Positions 32,151 to 41,360 of a stretch of 64,000 bases of DNA are shown here, one piece after another. The notes under the pieces are model-generated. The model was given only the letters and a program-made list of their open reading frames with translations, was not told the origin of the DNA and did no database searches. The stretch is from contig NZ_JYLK01000002.1 in NCBI RefSeq assembly GCF_001439805.1, positions 1 to 64,000 of the forward strand, given 5' to 3'. Both the position numbers and the translations under genes were made by a program. Source of the stretch: Pseudomonas trivialis (GTDB lineage: Bacteria; Pseudomonadota; Gammaproteobacteria; Pseudomonadales; Pseudomonadaceae). The first letter of the stretch is position 1; each line of letters starts with the position of its first letter.

Positions 32151-33155
32151 ATGCCGATCCGTCATTGCATCGTCCACCTGATCGACAAAAAACCCGACGG
32201 CACACCTGCAGTTCTTCACGCGCGCGACTCGGAGCTGTCCGAATCGGTCGCCATCGAGAACATGCTGGCCGACCTCAACGAGAGCTACAACGCCAAGCAG
32301 GGCAAAGCCTGGGGGTTTTTCCATGCCGAGTCCGGCGCGCACCCGTTCAGCGGCTGGTTGAAAGAGTATTTCGACGGTGGCCAGGATTTCACCACCTTCA
32401 GCCGAACAGCGGTCGAGCATCTGCAAAAGCTGATGGAAGAGTCCAACCTCTCCACCGGCGGCCATGTGCTGTTTGCCCACTACCAGCAAGGCATGACCGA
32501 CTACCTGGCGATCGCCCTGCTCCACCACAGCGAAGGCGTGGCGGTGACCGACGAGCTGGACGTGACCCCCTCGCGCCATCTTGACCTTGGCCAGCTGCAC
32601 CTGGCGGCGCGCATCAACGTGTCCGAGTGGCAGAACAACAAGCAGTCCAGGCAGTACATCTCGTTCATCAAGGGCAAGAACGGCAAGAAGGTCTCGGAGT
32701 ACTTCCGCGACTTTATCGGCTGCCAGGAAGGCGTCGACGGCCCCGGCGAAACCCGCACCCTGCTCAAGGCGTTCAGCGACTTCGTTGAGAGCGAAGACCT
32801 GCCGGACGAGTCCGCCCGCGAAAAGACCAAGACCCTGGTGGACTACGCCAGCAGCCAGGCCAAGCTCGGCGAGCCCATGGGCCTGGAGGAACTGTCGGGC
32901 CTGATCGACGAGGATCGGCCCAAGGCGTTCTACGACCACATCCGCAACAAGGATTACGGCCTGTCGCCGGAGATTCCGGCCGATAAGCGCACCCTTAACC
33001 AGTTCCGCCGCTTCACCGGCCGCGCCGAAGGCCTCTCGATCAGCTTTGAAGCGCACCTGCTGGGCGACAAGATCGAGTACGACGAAGCCGCAGGCACGCT
33101 GATCATCAAGGGCCTGCCGACCCAACTGACCGACCAGCTCAAGCGCCGCAACTGA
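32151..33155 (+). CDS. yejK: Nucleoid-associated protein YejK/NdpA
   Basis: 334 aa from ATG 32151 ([15 protein letters not shown]), the typical family start and length. Family-typical segments include [31 protein letters not shown] and EYFRDFIGC. YejK is a conserved nucleoid-associated protein. It overlaps the following glutaredoxin ATG by one base. Confidence 0.93.
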   Translation: MPIRHCIVHLIDKKPDGTPAVLHARDSELSESVAIENMLADLNESYNAKQGKAWGFFHAESGAHPFSGWLKEYFDGGQDFTTFSRTAVEHLQKLMEESNLSTGGHVLFAHYQQGMTDYLAIALLHHSEGVAVTDELDVTPSRHLDLGQLHLAARINVSEWQNNKQSRQYISFIKGKNGKKVSEYFRDFIGCQEGVDGPGETRTLLKAFSDFVESEDLPDESAREKTKTLVDYASSQAKLGEPMGLEELSGLIDEDRPKAFYDHIRNKDYGLSPEIPADKRTLNQFRRFTGRAEGLSISFEAHLLGDKIEYDEAAGTLIIKGLPTQLTDQLKRRN

Positions 33156-33505
33156 TGCTCGGCGGGGTCTTTAAAAAAGTCCTGCTGGTGTTGCTGGTCG
33201 TGGTGGTGATCCAGAACTGGGGCAAGATCGAGCGGGTGTTCAACCCGTCCCAGGTGGTGTCGGAGCAGGTACGCACGTCGGCGCGCGTGGTGCTTTATTC
33301 CACGCAATGGTGTGGCTACTGCAAGCAGATCCGCCGCTTCCTCGACAAGAAAGGCATTGCGTACCAGGCCTTCGATATAGAGAAGGACGCCCAGGCCCGC
33401 ACGGCGTACGAAGCGCTGGGCGGCGGCGGCATTCCGTTTGTGGACGTGAACGGCACGTTGATTCGGGACTACAACCCGGACGCAATCATGGCGGCGCTGA
33501 AATAA
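33155..33505 (+). CDS. Membrane-anchored glutaredoxin-like protein
   Basis: 116 aa. One N-terminal hydrophobic helix (LLVLLVVVVIQNW, about 9-22), then a glutaredoxin domain with the active site WCGYC near residue 52 and GGIPFVDVNG (cis-Pro). The anchor orientation is uncertain, so the thiol domain could face cytoplasm or periplasm. Translationally coupled to yejK. Confidence 0.88.
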   Translation: MLGGVFKKVLLVLLVVVVIQNWGKIERVFNPSQVVSEQVRTSARVVLYSTQWCGYCKQIRRFLDKKGIAYQAFDIEKDAQARTAYEALGGGGIPFVDVNGTLIRDYNPDAIMAALK

Positions 33506-34483
33506 TCAGCGCACCACGATCACCCGGCCCAGCAGGCTGTGTTGCTCAAACCCCAGCACGGCCTGCAAAGCCGTCAGCACGGCCGCCGGGTCCTTGCTGG
33601 GAAAGCTGCCGCTCACGCGTTTGGCGCCCATCTCCTCGTTGAGCAACAGGATGCGTCCCGGATAATAACGGCCCAAGTCGTTGATCACCTCGGCCAACGG
33701 CGCCTTGTAATAATTGAGCCAACCCTCGCGCCAGGCCAGGCGTGATTCGCTGTCGACCGCATGCAGGGGCTCGGCCCGCCCATCGGCATAAGCCACTTGC
33801 TGGCCGGCCGTCAGGATCTGCTGCGGGCCTTGCTTCGACGCGGTGACACCGACCCGCCCGGACAACACCGTTACCTCGGCGCCCGCCGGTTGCAGGCGCA
33901 CTTCGAACTGTGTGCCCAGCACCCGCGCTTCTCCACTGGCCGCCTCGACCACAAAGGGCTCGCCGGTGTGGCTGACCTTGAAAAAACCGGCACCGCGACG
34001 CAGCCGGATATGCCGCTCACCGTGGCTGAAATCCACGGCAATCGCGCTGTCCGCATCGAGGGTGACGCTGGACTGATCGGCAAGGGTAAAAGTCTTTACC
34101 TCCCCCGGCGCGGTCACGTAATCGGCGCCCAAGTCATCGACCCAACGCGACGGCTGCCAGCCGGCGCCCATCGATACCATCAGCAGCAGACAGGCGGCCA
34201 TCGCCAGCGCGCCCGACCAGCGCGCCACCCGCGAGCGCCTGGAGGTGGCCATGGCGTTCAGGTAGCCCTGCAACGCCAGCGCCTCTTCATCCGCCAGTGT
34301 TCGCGCAGGCCCTTCGCTCAATTCCCACAGCACCTGGGCCTGGGAGTAGGCCTCGGCATGGGCGGGGTCGGCGCGCAGCCAGTGGCTGAACCTGAACTGG
34401 TCGCCGCTGCTGGGCTCATCGTGCAGCAGGCTCAGCCAGGCGAGCGCGGCCTGTTGCTGGGCGGGGGTCGGTTGGACGTTCAC
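33506..34483 (-). CDS. FecR-family anti-sigma/sigma regulator
   Basis: 325 aa, GTG start at 34483 overlapping the sigma gene stop. N-terminal cytoplasmic helices (ALAWLSLLHDEPSS), one membrane segment (ALAMAACLLLMVSMGAGW, about 92-109), and a periplasmic FecR domain with TLADQSSVTLDADSAIAVDF, then a secretin/TonB-short-like C-terminus. It would regulate the ECF sigma encoded just upstream. No TonB receptor gene is adjacent. Confidence 0.92.
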   Translation of the reverse strand: MNVQPTPAQQQAALAWLSLLHDEPSSGDQFRFSHWLRADPAHAEAYSQAQVLWELSEGPARTLADEEALALQGYLNAMATSRRSRVARWSGALAMAACLLLMVSMGAGWQPSRWVDDLGADYVTAPGEVKTFTLADQSSVTLDADSAIAVDFSHGERHIRLRRGAGFFKVSHTGEPFVVEAASGEARVLGTQFEVRLQPAGAEVTVLSGRVGVTASKQGPQQILTAGQQVAYADGRAEPLHAVDSESRLAWREGWLNYYKAPLAEVINDLGRYYPGRILLLNEEMGAKRVSGSFPSKDPAAVLTALQAVLGFEQHSLLGRVIVVR

Positions 34484-35058
34484 GGTGCTTTCCCTGGCGT
34501 GCGTGGAGGCGGTGGCTCGCGAAGGCTGGCCTTGCAGGCTTCGAGGGCGCGCATCATATGTTTTTCCACGGCACTTTGGGACAGCCCCATGGCCTTGGCG
34601 ATCTGCGCGTATTTGCGCCCGTGGATGCGATTGAGCAGGAAAATCTGCCGTGTGCGCTCCGGCAGGCTGCGCAGGGCGGCTTCGACGTGGCGCAGGTCGT
34701 TGCCCGCCTCCAGCGCGGCCTGGGGTTCGGCGCCGTGATTGTCCTGTTGCTCCGGCAGCCAGCCTTCGCGGCTGCGCACACGGGCGCCTTCGCTGCGCAG
34801 GTGGTCAATGGCGATATTGCCGGCGCAACGCAGCAGGTAGGTGCTGAGTTCTTCGACCTGCACCAGCGGTCGGCGCCAGAAGCGCAGGAATAAATCCTGC
34901 ACCAGGTCGGCCGCTGTCGCGCGGCAACCGACGCGCCGGCTCACCAGGGCTTCCATCTGTGAACGCTGGGACAAAAACACCTGCAGAAAATACGCACGGC
35001 CGCACACCGCATCAGCGGGCGAGCTGTCTTCGGAATCCGGTGGCGTGCTGATTATCAT
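34480..35058 (-). CDS. ECF sigma factor, FecI family
   Basis: 192 aa. Region 2 (AADLVQDLFLRFWRR) and region 4 (LPERTRQIFLLNRIHGRKYAQIAKAMGLSQSAVEKHMMRAL). Overlaps its FecR partner by 4 bp and starts 9 bp after the DUF3325 gene. It is therefore the fourth gene of the PepSY operon, an unusual place for an iron-starvation sigma. Confidence 0.92.
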   Translation of the reverse strand: MIISTPPDSEDSSPADAVCGRAYFLQVFLSQRSQMEALVSRRVGCRATAADLVQDLFLRFWRRPLVQVEELSTYLLRCAGNIAIDHLRSEGARVRSREGWLPEQQDNHGAEPQAALEAGNDLRHVEAALRSLPERTRQIFLLNRIHGRKYAQIAKAMGLSQSAVEKHMMRALEACKASLREPPPPRTPGKAP

Positions 35059-35067
35059 GGCGCGGGC

Positions 35068-35394
35068 TCAGAGGGTCACAAACGCCGCAACGGGGCAGGC
35101 CAACAACCCGGCACCCGCCAGGCCCAAGGCCAACCTTGGCCGGTAGGGCAACAGCAGCACCAGCAGCAGTGCGCTGAGCATCAGCACCGCGCACCATTCC
35201 ACCAGGCCCTGGCTCCAGCCGGCAACGGCGACGGCCGGCCAGATCGAGCCGGGCAACAGCAGCCAGCCGCTCACGCGCAAACCGAGACGGCGCCGTGGCG
35301 TTGGCTTGCTGTGCAGCAGCTCGCCGTGGTGCCGGTCGGTGGACAGACACAGCGCAGTGAACCCGGCGTAGCACAACAGCAGCGCGAGCAGCAT
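35068..35394 (-). CDS. DUF3325-family small membrane protein
   Basis: 108 aa with three or four hydrophobic segments: residues 1-17, WLLLPGSIWPAVAVAGW, CAVLMLSALLLVLLL and ALGLAGAGLLACPVAAF. The C-terminal half matches the DUF3325 proteins found beside PepSY reductases in iron-uptake operons. Starts 2 bp before the PepSY gene stop region. Function unknown. Confidence 0.78.
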   Translation of the reverse strand: MLLALLLCYAGFTALCLSTDRHHGELLHSKPTPRRRLGLRVSGWLLLPGSIWPAVAVAGWSQGLVEWCAVLMLSALLLVLLLPYRPRLALGLAGAGLLACPVAAFVTL

Positions 35395-35395
35395 G

Positions 35396-36970
35396 TCAGT
35401 GAGCCTCCTGCTTGAGGTTCAGCCGATGGGCGCGTTCGGCCTTGGGCTGAGGCGCCGTGCGGTGCTGCATCTTCCATGCGGCCCAGGCCAGGAAGGCTCC
35501 GCTGCCCAGGCATGTCAGGTCGAAGCCGGCCATGGCCCAGTCGCCCCTGGCCAGTGACACACCCAAGTGTTGATCGGTGGTGAGGGCGTTCAACAGCGGC
35601 ACGGCCGCAAACAACAGCGCCGCGCAGCTCAGTTGCTCGACCCAGCCCTGGCGCCCGCGGCGCAGCGCGGCATGCAACAGACTCAGGCCCCAGGCAATGA
35701 AGAACGCCTGCACCTCCCGGTCGGAACGCTCGGCGAAGCTCGCCGGCAGCAGGCGGTTGGCCCAGAAGAAGGCGCCGATGGCGAGCAACAACCCGGACAT
35801 GCTGGCGATGTTCAGCGTCTCCACCAGTCGCAATTCGAACGGCATGACGCCGGTCCTGGCGTGTTTGAGCTGGCGCTTGCCCAGCCACATTACCAGCCCG
35901 GTGCCGATCATCGCCGTGCCGGCCAGGCCACAGATGAAGTACAGCCAGCGCAGCATCGGGCCAGCGAAATGGCCGATGTGCAGGCCATAGAACGTGCCGC
36001 TGACCAGCGTCGGCAACGACTGCCCGCCGCCCACCCGCAGCAACTCACCCGTGGCGCCGTTAAACGACACCACGCTGCCAAAATCCTGTGCCACACGGTC
36101 GGAGCCTGAGCGGAATATGTTCACCGATGCGTTCACATCGCCCGGGTTGTTCACCGCCAGCCGGCCGACCTGCCCGCCCGCCCAGTGCGCGCGTGCCTGC
36201 GTGTACATCGGCACCAGCGACTGCAACGGCGCCGGCTGCCCGAGGGCCGGCGCGTTGTCGGTGGCGGGGAACAGCTCGCTGAAGAACGCGCGGCTGTCGT
36301 CGCCGTAGGACGCCATGATGGGCGCCGGCATGACCATGCTCATGAAGATCACCAGGCTGCTGTAGGTGATCATCAAGTGGAATGGCAGCACCAGCACTCC
36401 CACCGCGTTATGCCCGTCAAGCCACGAACGCTGGCCCTTGCGCGGGCGGAAGGTGAAGAAGTCCTTGAAGATTTTCTTGTGGGTGATGATGCCGGTGATC
36501 AGCGCCACGAACATCACCATGGCCGCGAGGGTCGACAGCCAGCGGCCCCAGGGATAAGGCATTTGCAGCTGGAAATGGAAGCGGTAGAAAAACTCGCCGC
36601 CTTTGCTGTCGCGGGCCTGCACGGCTTCGCCGCTGACCGGATCAACGACCTTCTGGACGAAATTGCCGCGTTTGCCGGGGTCGAGCTTGTCTTGCCACAT
36701 CACCGACAGGCCGGGATCGCGGCTGTTGGGCAAGGTGATAAACCAGCGCGCGGCGTCGGGTGCATGCTGTTGCAGGTAGGCCTGGGCGACGGTGAGGCTG
36801 CGCGCATCGTCCAGCGGATGCGCCTGCACTTCGGGCTGCATCCAGTGGGTAGTCTCGTCCTTGAAATAGGCCAGGGTACCGGTCAGAAAAATCGCAAACA
36901 GCAGCCAGCCAAAAATCAGCCCGGCCCAGGTGTGCAACCAGGCCATGGCCTGACGAAAGCCCTCTTTCAT
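35396..36970 (-). CDS. PepSY-TM protein (ferric-siderophore reductase-like)
   Basis: 524 aa from ATG 36970, overlapping the DUF3649 stop (ATGA). N-terminal segment AWLHTWAGLIFGWLLFAIFLTG with a conserved His, a periplasmic PepSY region (about 50-145) with FYRFHFQLQMPYPWG, then several TM helices with His residues (LDGHNAVGVLVLPFHLM, GTFYGLHIGHFAGP) fitting haem ligands. Related to FoxB/FpvG-type reductases that release iron from siderophores in the periplasm or at the inner membrane. Context (Fur box, ECF/FecR) supports an iron role. Confidence 0.88.
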   Translation of the reverse strand: MKEGFRQAMAWLHTWAGLIFGWLLFAIFLTGTLAYFKDETTHWMQPEVQAHPLDDARSLTVAQAYLQQHAPDAARWFITLPNSRDPGLSVMWQDKLDPGKRGNFVQKVVDPVSGEAVQARDSKGGEFFYRFHFQLQMPYPWGRWLSTLAAMVMFVALITGIITHKKIFKDFFTFRPRKGQRSWLDGHNAVGVLVLPFHLMITYSSLVIFMSMVMPAPIMASYGDDSRAFFSELFPATDNAPALGQPAPLQSLVPMYTQARAHWAGGQVGRLAVNNPGDVNASVNIFRSGSDRVAQDFGSVVSFNGATGELLRVGGGQSLPTLVSGTFYGLHIGHFAGPMLRWLYFICGLAGTAMIGTGLVMWLGKRQLKHARTGVMPFELRLVETLNIASMSGLLLAIGAFFWANRLLPASFAERSDREVQAFFIAWGLSLLHAALRRGRQGWVEQLSCAALLFAAVPLLNALTTDQHLGVSLARGDWAMAGFDLTCLGSGAFLAWAAWKMQHRTAPQPKAERAHRLNLKQEAH

Positions 36971-37269
36971 GTGCGCGCCATCCACAAACCCACGCCCGCC
37001 AGGGTGGCAAACGCGGCAGTCGGCAGCATCACGCCGAACCAGGCCCGCCAGGCGGTGCGGCAGGCGAAGCACCAGAGCACCGCGAGCAGGTAGAACACGA
37101 AGGAGCTCATCATGCCGGTCACCACCGCATCGGCGCGTGACGTGGGCAGCCACAGCGCCAGGCACACGGCGGCCAGGGACGCCATCAGGTAGCCGCCGAC
37201 CACGGCCGCCAGCACGCGCGAGGTGACGGCGAGGCGGTAGGAGACGGGCAGTGTGGTTTTGCTTTTCAT
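36967..37269 (-). CDS. DUF3649-family membrane protein
   Basis: 100 aa, three hydrophobic segments. First gene of the five-gene iron operon. DUF3649 proteins typically precede PepSY reductase genes in Pseudomonas. ATG 37269 has a weak ribosome binding site. No catalytic motif visible. Confidence 0.78.
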   Translation of the reverse strand: MKSKTTLPVSYRLAVTSRVLAAVVGGYLMASLAAVCLALWLPTSRADAVVTGMMSSFVFYLLAVLWCFACRTAWRAWFGVMLPTAAFATLAGVGLWMART

Positions 37270-37300
37270 TGCGGCGGCGCCAGATTATCCAGCCGGCGAT

Positions 37301-37319
37301 ATTAATGATAAATATTCTC
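37301..37319 (-). promoter_or_regulatory. Fur-box-like site for the PepSY operon
   Basis: ATTAATGATAAATATTCTC matches the 19-bp Fur consensus GATAATGATAATCATTATC at 14 of 19 positions. It lies about 32 bp upstream of the DUF3649 start, within the promoter region. Confidence 0.55.
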
Positions 37320-37388
37320 ATAAGCAAAACAGAACGGATGAATCACCTGCCCTGGCGCATTGCCGAACCCACGTGAGCGCCCTACAAT

Positions 37389-37407
37389 GAGAACAATTCT
37401 TGTTCTC
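37389..37407 (+). promoter_or_regulatory. Fur-box-like palindrome for fecI
   Basis: GAGAACAATTCTTGTTCTC has perfect 8-bp arms around 3 bp, about 33 bp before the fecI start, preceded by AAT. The position and symmetry fit Fur repression of fecIRA. Confidence 0.65.
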
Positions 37408-37439
37408 TAAAGCTTGCTCATGCTTGCGGAGTGTTTGCG

Positions 37440-37928
37440 TTGAGCCCGTCCACCACCGTCGAAGTCTTGTATCAGGACCATCACCACTGGCTCAACGGCT
37501 GGTTGCGACGCAAGCTCGGCTGCCCGGAAAGTGCCGCAGACCTGGCGCAGGACACCTTCATGCGTGTGCTCACCGCGCCGCCAACACCCACATTGATCGA
37601 GCCGCGCGCGTTCCTCACCACCGTCGCCAAGCGCGTGCTGTTCAACTTCTACCGCCGCCAGGACCTGGAGCGCGCCTATCTTGACGCCCTCGCGCAGATG
37701 CCGGAACAGGTCGCGCCGTCGGAAGAAGAACGCGCGATCATCCTGCAAACCCTGCTGGAACTTGACCAGTTGCTGGACGGCCTGCCAACCCCCGTTAAAC
37801 GTGCGTTCCTGCTGGCCCAGCTCGATGGCCTCACCTACGCGCAGATCGGCGCCGAGCTGGGCATCTCCCTCGCCACCGTCAAACGATACCTCAACAAAGC
37901 GGCCATGCGCTGCTACTTCGCCCTATGA
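37440..37928 (+). CDS. fecI: ECF sigma factor FecI
   Basis: 162 aa. Region 2 (ESAADLAQDTFMRVL) and region 4 (LPTPVKRAFLLAQLDGLTYAQIGAELGISLATVKRYLNKA) of FecI-type sigmas. The start is TTG 37440, chosen because GGAG lies eight bases upstream and the protein then begins like other FecI proteins (SPSTTVEVLYQDHHHWLNGW). GTG 37431 is in frame but overlaps that GGAG. Directs transcription of fecA upon ferric-citrate signalling. Confidence 0.9.
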   Translation: MSPSTTVEVLYQDHHHWLNGWLRRKLGCPESAADLAQDTFMRVLTAPPTPTLIEPRAFLTTVAKRVLFNFYRRQDLERAYLDALAQMPEQVAPSEEERAIILQTLLELDQLLDGLPTPVKRAFLLAQLDGLTYAQIGAELGISLATVKRYLNKAAMRCYFAL

Positions 37929-38866
37929 ATTTCTCGACCCAGGTGGCCGAACAAGCCGTGCACTGGCTGATGGAAATGCAGCAAGGCACGCTCAACCCGC
38001 GCCAGCAGGCCGCCTGGCAACAATGGCTGAATGCCCACAGCGAACACCAGCGCGCCTGGGACCACATCCAGCGCGTCAACCAGCGGCTGCGCGGCATGCC
38101 TTCGCCTCTGGCCCATGCCGCGTTGAACGCGCCCACATCCAGCAGCCGGCGTCAGGCGCTTAAATTGCTGTTGATTCTCGGCGCCGGCTCGGCGGCGGCC
38201 TGGGGCCTGCGTCAGCAACATGTGCTGCCGCCGCTGAGCGCCGATTACCGCAGCCCGGTGGGTCAGCGCCGCACGGTGCAACTGGCGGACGGCAGTCAGC
38301 TCACACTCAACACCGGCAGTGCGGTGGATGTGCATTTTGATGGCCAGCAGCGCCTGATCCGCCTGCTCGAAGGGGAAATCCTGCTGACCGCCCGCGCCGG
38401 CGACACACCGCTGCGCGTACTGACCGGCCAGGGCCTGCTCATCAGCCAGGCAGCGCGCCTGAATGTGCGCCAGTTCAATGACCATACACAACTGGCGGTC
38501 TTCGACGGCCATGTCGAGGTCATGCCCAACCGCTACAGCGGCCTGCCGTTGACGGTGGATGCCGCGCGCCAGGTCAATTTCACCCGCAAGGGCTGGGACA
38601 CACCACGGCCCACCGACGCCAACAGCGGCGCCTGGGCCGACGGCATGCTAATGGCCGCGCACATGCGCCTGGAGGATTTCCTCGGTGAACTGGGCCGCTA
38701 TCGACGCGGCCAGCTCCATTGCGACCCGCAGGTGGCCAACTTGCTGATCTCCGGCAGTTATCCACTGGACGATAGCGAGCGCATTCTCGACCTGCTGGAA
38801 GTCAGCCTGCCGGTAAAAGTGCGGCGCTTTACCCGCTACTGGGTCACCGTGCAGGCGCGCGCCTGA
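37925..38866 (+). CDS. fecR: Sigma regulator FecR
   Basis: 313 aa. N-terminal sigma-binding region (EQAVHWLMEMQQG), membrane segment (ALKLLLILGAGSAAAWGL, about 78-95), periplasmic FecR domain (VQLADGSQLTLNTGSAVDVHF) and the C-terminal signalling part that contacts the FecA STN domain. Overlaps fecI by 4 bp. Confidence 0.93.
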   Translation: MNFSTQVAEQAVHWLMEMQQGTLNPRQQAAWQQWLNAHSEHQRAWDHIQRVNQRLRGMPSPLAHAALNAPTSSSRRQALKLLLILGAGSAAAWGLRQQHVLPPLSADYRSPVGQRRTVQLADGSQLTLNTGSAVDVHFDGQQRLIRLLEGEILLTARAGDTPLRVLTGQGLLISQAARLNVRQFNDHTQLAVFDGHVEVMPNRYSGLPLTVDAARQVNFTRKGWDTPRPTDANSGAWADGMLMAAHMRLEDFLGELGRYRRGQLHCDPQVANLLISGSYPLDDSERILDLLEVSLPVKVRRFTRYWVTVQARA

Positions 38867-38956
38867 AAATATTTTCATACCGAGTGAGCCGTTTTCCATA
38901 CCTCGCGTGACAGAGAAGGAAAGCCCCCTTGATCCGCCTTCTCAGGACCACGTCCC

Positions 38957-41296
38957 ATGCCCCAGCAACCCACCCTGCTTGCCCGCACCCTGCGCCACTT
39001 GTTACTGGGCGCCAGCCTCAGCTTCACCCTGCTGCCGCCCGTCATGGCGGCCGAGGCCAAGCCCTATCACATCGCGCCCAGCTCGCTGGAAACAGCCCTG
39101 AACCAGTTTGGCCGCGAAGCCGGCGTGCTGATTTCCTTCGGTTCCGAAATGACGGCCGGCATGCAGAGCCGTGGTTTGACGGGCAATTACAGCGCCGCCG
39201 AAGGCCTGCAGAAACTGCTGGAAGGCACCGGCCTGCAAGCTCGCGCTGAAGGCAACAACGCCTTCAGCCTGCAACCGGCAGACGCGCCGGCCACGCTGGA
39301 GCTGGCCACCTCCAGCGTGGTCGGCGACTGGCTCGGCGATGCTGCGCAGACCAACGTCTTCGAACACCCCGGCGCCCGCGATGTGATCCGCCGCGAGGAA
39401 TTCGAACGCCAGGGCGCCACCCAGGCCAAGGACGTGCTCAACCGTATCCCCGGCGTCAACGCCCCGGACAACAACGGCACCGGCAGTCATGACATGGCGC
39501 TGAACTTCGGCATTCGCGGCCTCAATCCACGCCTGGCATCGCGCTCCACCGTGCTGATGGACGGCATTCCGGTGCCGTTCGCGCCCTATGGCCAGCCGCA
39601 GCTGTCGTTCGCGCCGATCAGCATGGGCAACATGGACGCCGTCGACGTGGTGCGCGGCGGCGGTGCAGTGCGTTACGGCCCGCAGAACGTGGGCGGCGTG
39701 GTCAACTTCGTGACCCGCGCGATCCCGGATGCGCCCACCGTCAAGGGCGGCCTGCAGACCGAAACCAGCCCGTCTTCCAGCCACGACGGCTTCAAGACCA
39801 CCGGCAACCTGCTTGCTGGCGGCACCGCCGACAATGGCCTGGGCGGCGCCCTGTTGTATTCGGGCACCCGCGGCGGCGACTGGCGCGAAAACAGCGACAC
39901 GCGTATCGACGACCTGATCCTCAAGGGCAAATACCAACTGGACGACGCCAACAGCTTCAACGCCATGGCGCAGTACTACGAAGGCCAGGCCGACATGCCC
40001 GGCGGTTTGAGCGTGGCCGACTACAAGGTCGATCCGTACCAGTCCACCCGCGCCTACGACAAATTCTGGGGCCGCCGCACGATGTTCAACGTCGGCTACC
40101 GCTACGAGCAGGACCGCCGCGAATTCACCATCAACAGCTTCTTTACCAAGACCCTGCGCAGCGGTTACCTGGACCAGGGCAGCTTCCTTTCCCTGTCGCC
40201 GCGCGAATACTGGGTACGCGGCATCGAGACCCGCTTCGCCCAGGGCTTCGACCTCGGCCCCACCAGCCATGAAGTGGGTGTGGGCTACCGCTACATCAAC
40301 GAAGCCGGTCATGAGCTGCGCTACCGCACGCCGATCTCGGCCAACAACCAGCAGATGCCCACCACCAACAGCCGCAACGACCGCGACACCCGTGGCGGCA
40401 CCGAAGCCAATGCGTTCTTTATCGATGACCGGATCGATATCGGCAAATGGACCATCACCCCGGGCATTCGCTACGAGATGATCGAGTCGCAGCAGACCAA
40501 CAACCTCAGCAACGTCAAGTACAAGGGCGACTACAATACCGCGCTGCCGGCGCTGAACGTGCTCTATCACGTCACCGACGAGTGGAACCTGTACGCCAAC
40601 ACCGAAGGTTCGTTCGGCAGCGTGCAATACAGCCAGATGCCCAACCGCGTGAGCAGCGGCGAAGTCAAACCGGAGAAGGCCCGCACCTGGGAACTGGGTA
40701 CGCGCTATGACAACGGCAACCTGCGCGCGGAAATCGGCGCGTTTTTGATCAACTTCGACAACCAGTACGAAAGCAACCAGACCAACGATTCGGTGATCGC
40801 TCGCGGCGAGACGCGTCATCAGGGCGTCGAGTCGAGCATCAACTACGCCCTCGACGGCTTGAGCCCGGCGCTGGCCGGCTTTGATGTGTACGTCAGCTAC
40901 GCCTATGTCGACGCCACCATCCGCGAAGACGGTCCGAACAAGGGCAACCGCGTGCCCTTCTCGTCCAAACACAAAGGCACCCTGGGCGTGGGCTACACCG
41001 AAGGCCACTGGAAGCTCAACCTGGACAGCAGCTATCAGAGCAGCCAGTTCGCCGACAACGCCAACACCCGCGCCGAAAGCGCCGACGGTGCCAACGGGCG
41101 CATTCCCGGCTACATGTTGTTCAGCAGCCGCGCGGCCTACGATTTCGGCCCGCAACTGTCGGATTTGAACGTGGCAGTGGGCGTGAAAAACATCTTCAAC
41201 AAACAGTACTACACACGCTCGTTTGACGATAACAACAAGGGCAAATACGTCGGTGAGCCGCGCACGGTGTACGTGCAAACCTCCATCGCATTCTGA
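38957..41296 (+). CDS. fecA: Ferric-citrate TonB-dependent receptor FecA
   Basis: 779 aa, close to the 774 aa of E. coli FecA. Signal peptide (1-31), STN signalling domain (about 38-115, SLETALNQFGREAGVLISFG), plug with NRIPGVNAPDNNGTGSHDMA and NFGIRGLNPRLASRSTVLMDG, beta barrel ending in aromatic F. Many plug and barrel segments match E. coli FecA as remembered (VVGDWLGDA, GARDVIRRE, EKARTWELGTRYD), so the ferric-citrate assignment is strong. Confidence 0.95.
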   Translation: MPQQPTLLARTLRHLLLGASLSFTLLPPVMAAEAKPYHIAPSSLETALNQFGREAGVLISFGSEMTAGMQSRGLTGNYSAAEGLQKLLEGTGLQARAEGNNAFSLQPADAPATLELATSSVVGDWLGDAAQTNVFEHPGARDVIRREEFERQGATQAKDVLNRIPGVNAPDNNGTGSHDMALNFGIRGLNPRLASRSTVLMDGIPVPFAPYGQPQLSFAPISMGNMDAVDVVRGGGAVRYGPQNVGGVVNFVTRAIPDAPTVKGGLQTETSPSSSHDGFKTTGNLLAGGTADNGLGGALLYSGTRGGDWRENSDTRIDDLILKGKYQLDDANSFNAMAQYYEGQADMPGGLSVADYKVDPYQSTRAYDKFWGRRTMFNVGYRYEQDRREFTINSFFTKTLRSGYLDQGSFLSLSPREYWVRGIETRFAQGFDLGPTSHEVGVGYRYINEAGHELRYRTPISANNQQMPTTNSRNDRDTRGGTEANAFFIDDRIDIGKWTITPGIRYEMIESQQTNNLSNVKYKGDYNTALPALNVLYHVTDEWNLYANTEGSFGSVQYSQMPNRVSSGEVKPEKARTWELGTRYDNGNLRAEIGAFLINFDNQYESNQTNDSVIARGETRHQGVESSINYALDGLSPALAGFDVYVSYAYVDATIREDGPNKGNRVPFSSKHKGTLGVGYTEGHWKLNLDSSYQSSQFADNANTRAESADGANGRIPGYMLFSSRAAYDFGPQLSDLNVAVGVKNIFNKQYYTRSFDDNNKGKYVGEPRTVYVQTSIAF

Positions 41297-41310
41297 TCGA
41301 CGCTTGAACG

Positions 41311-41340
41311 AAAACGGGCCTGCATCTGCAGGCCCGTTTT
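41311..41340 (+). terminator. Terminator of fecA
   Basis: AAAACGGGCCTGCA-TC-TGCAGGCCCGTTTT, a perfect 14-bp stem 15 bp after the fecA stop. Confidence 0.93.
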
Positions 41341-41360
41341 ATCAGGGGGGTGAAAAACCG

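Noticed and set aside
39002-41278. 758-codon minus-strand frame opposite fecA
   Set aside because: Antisense shadow with biased composition; FecA similarity is unambiguous on the plus strand.
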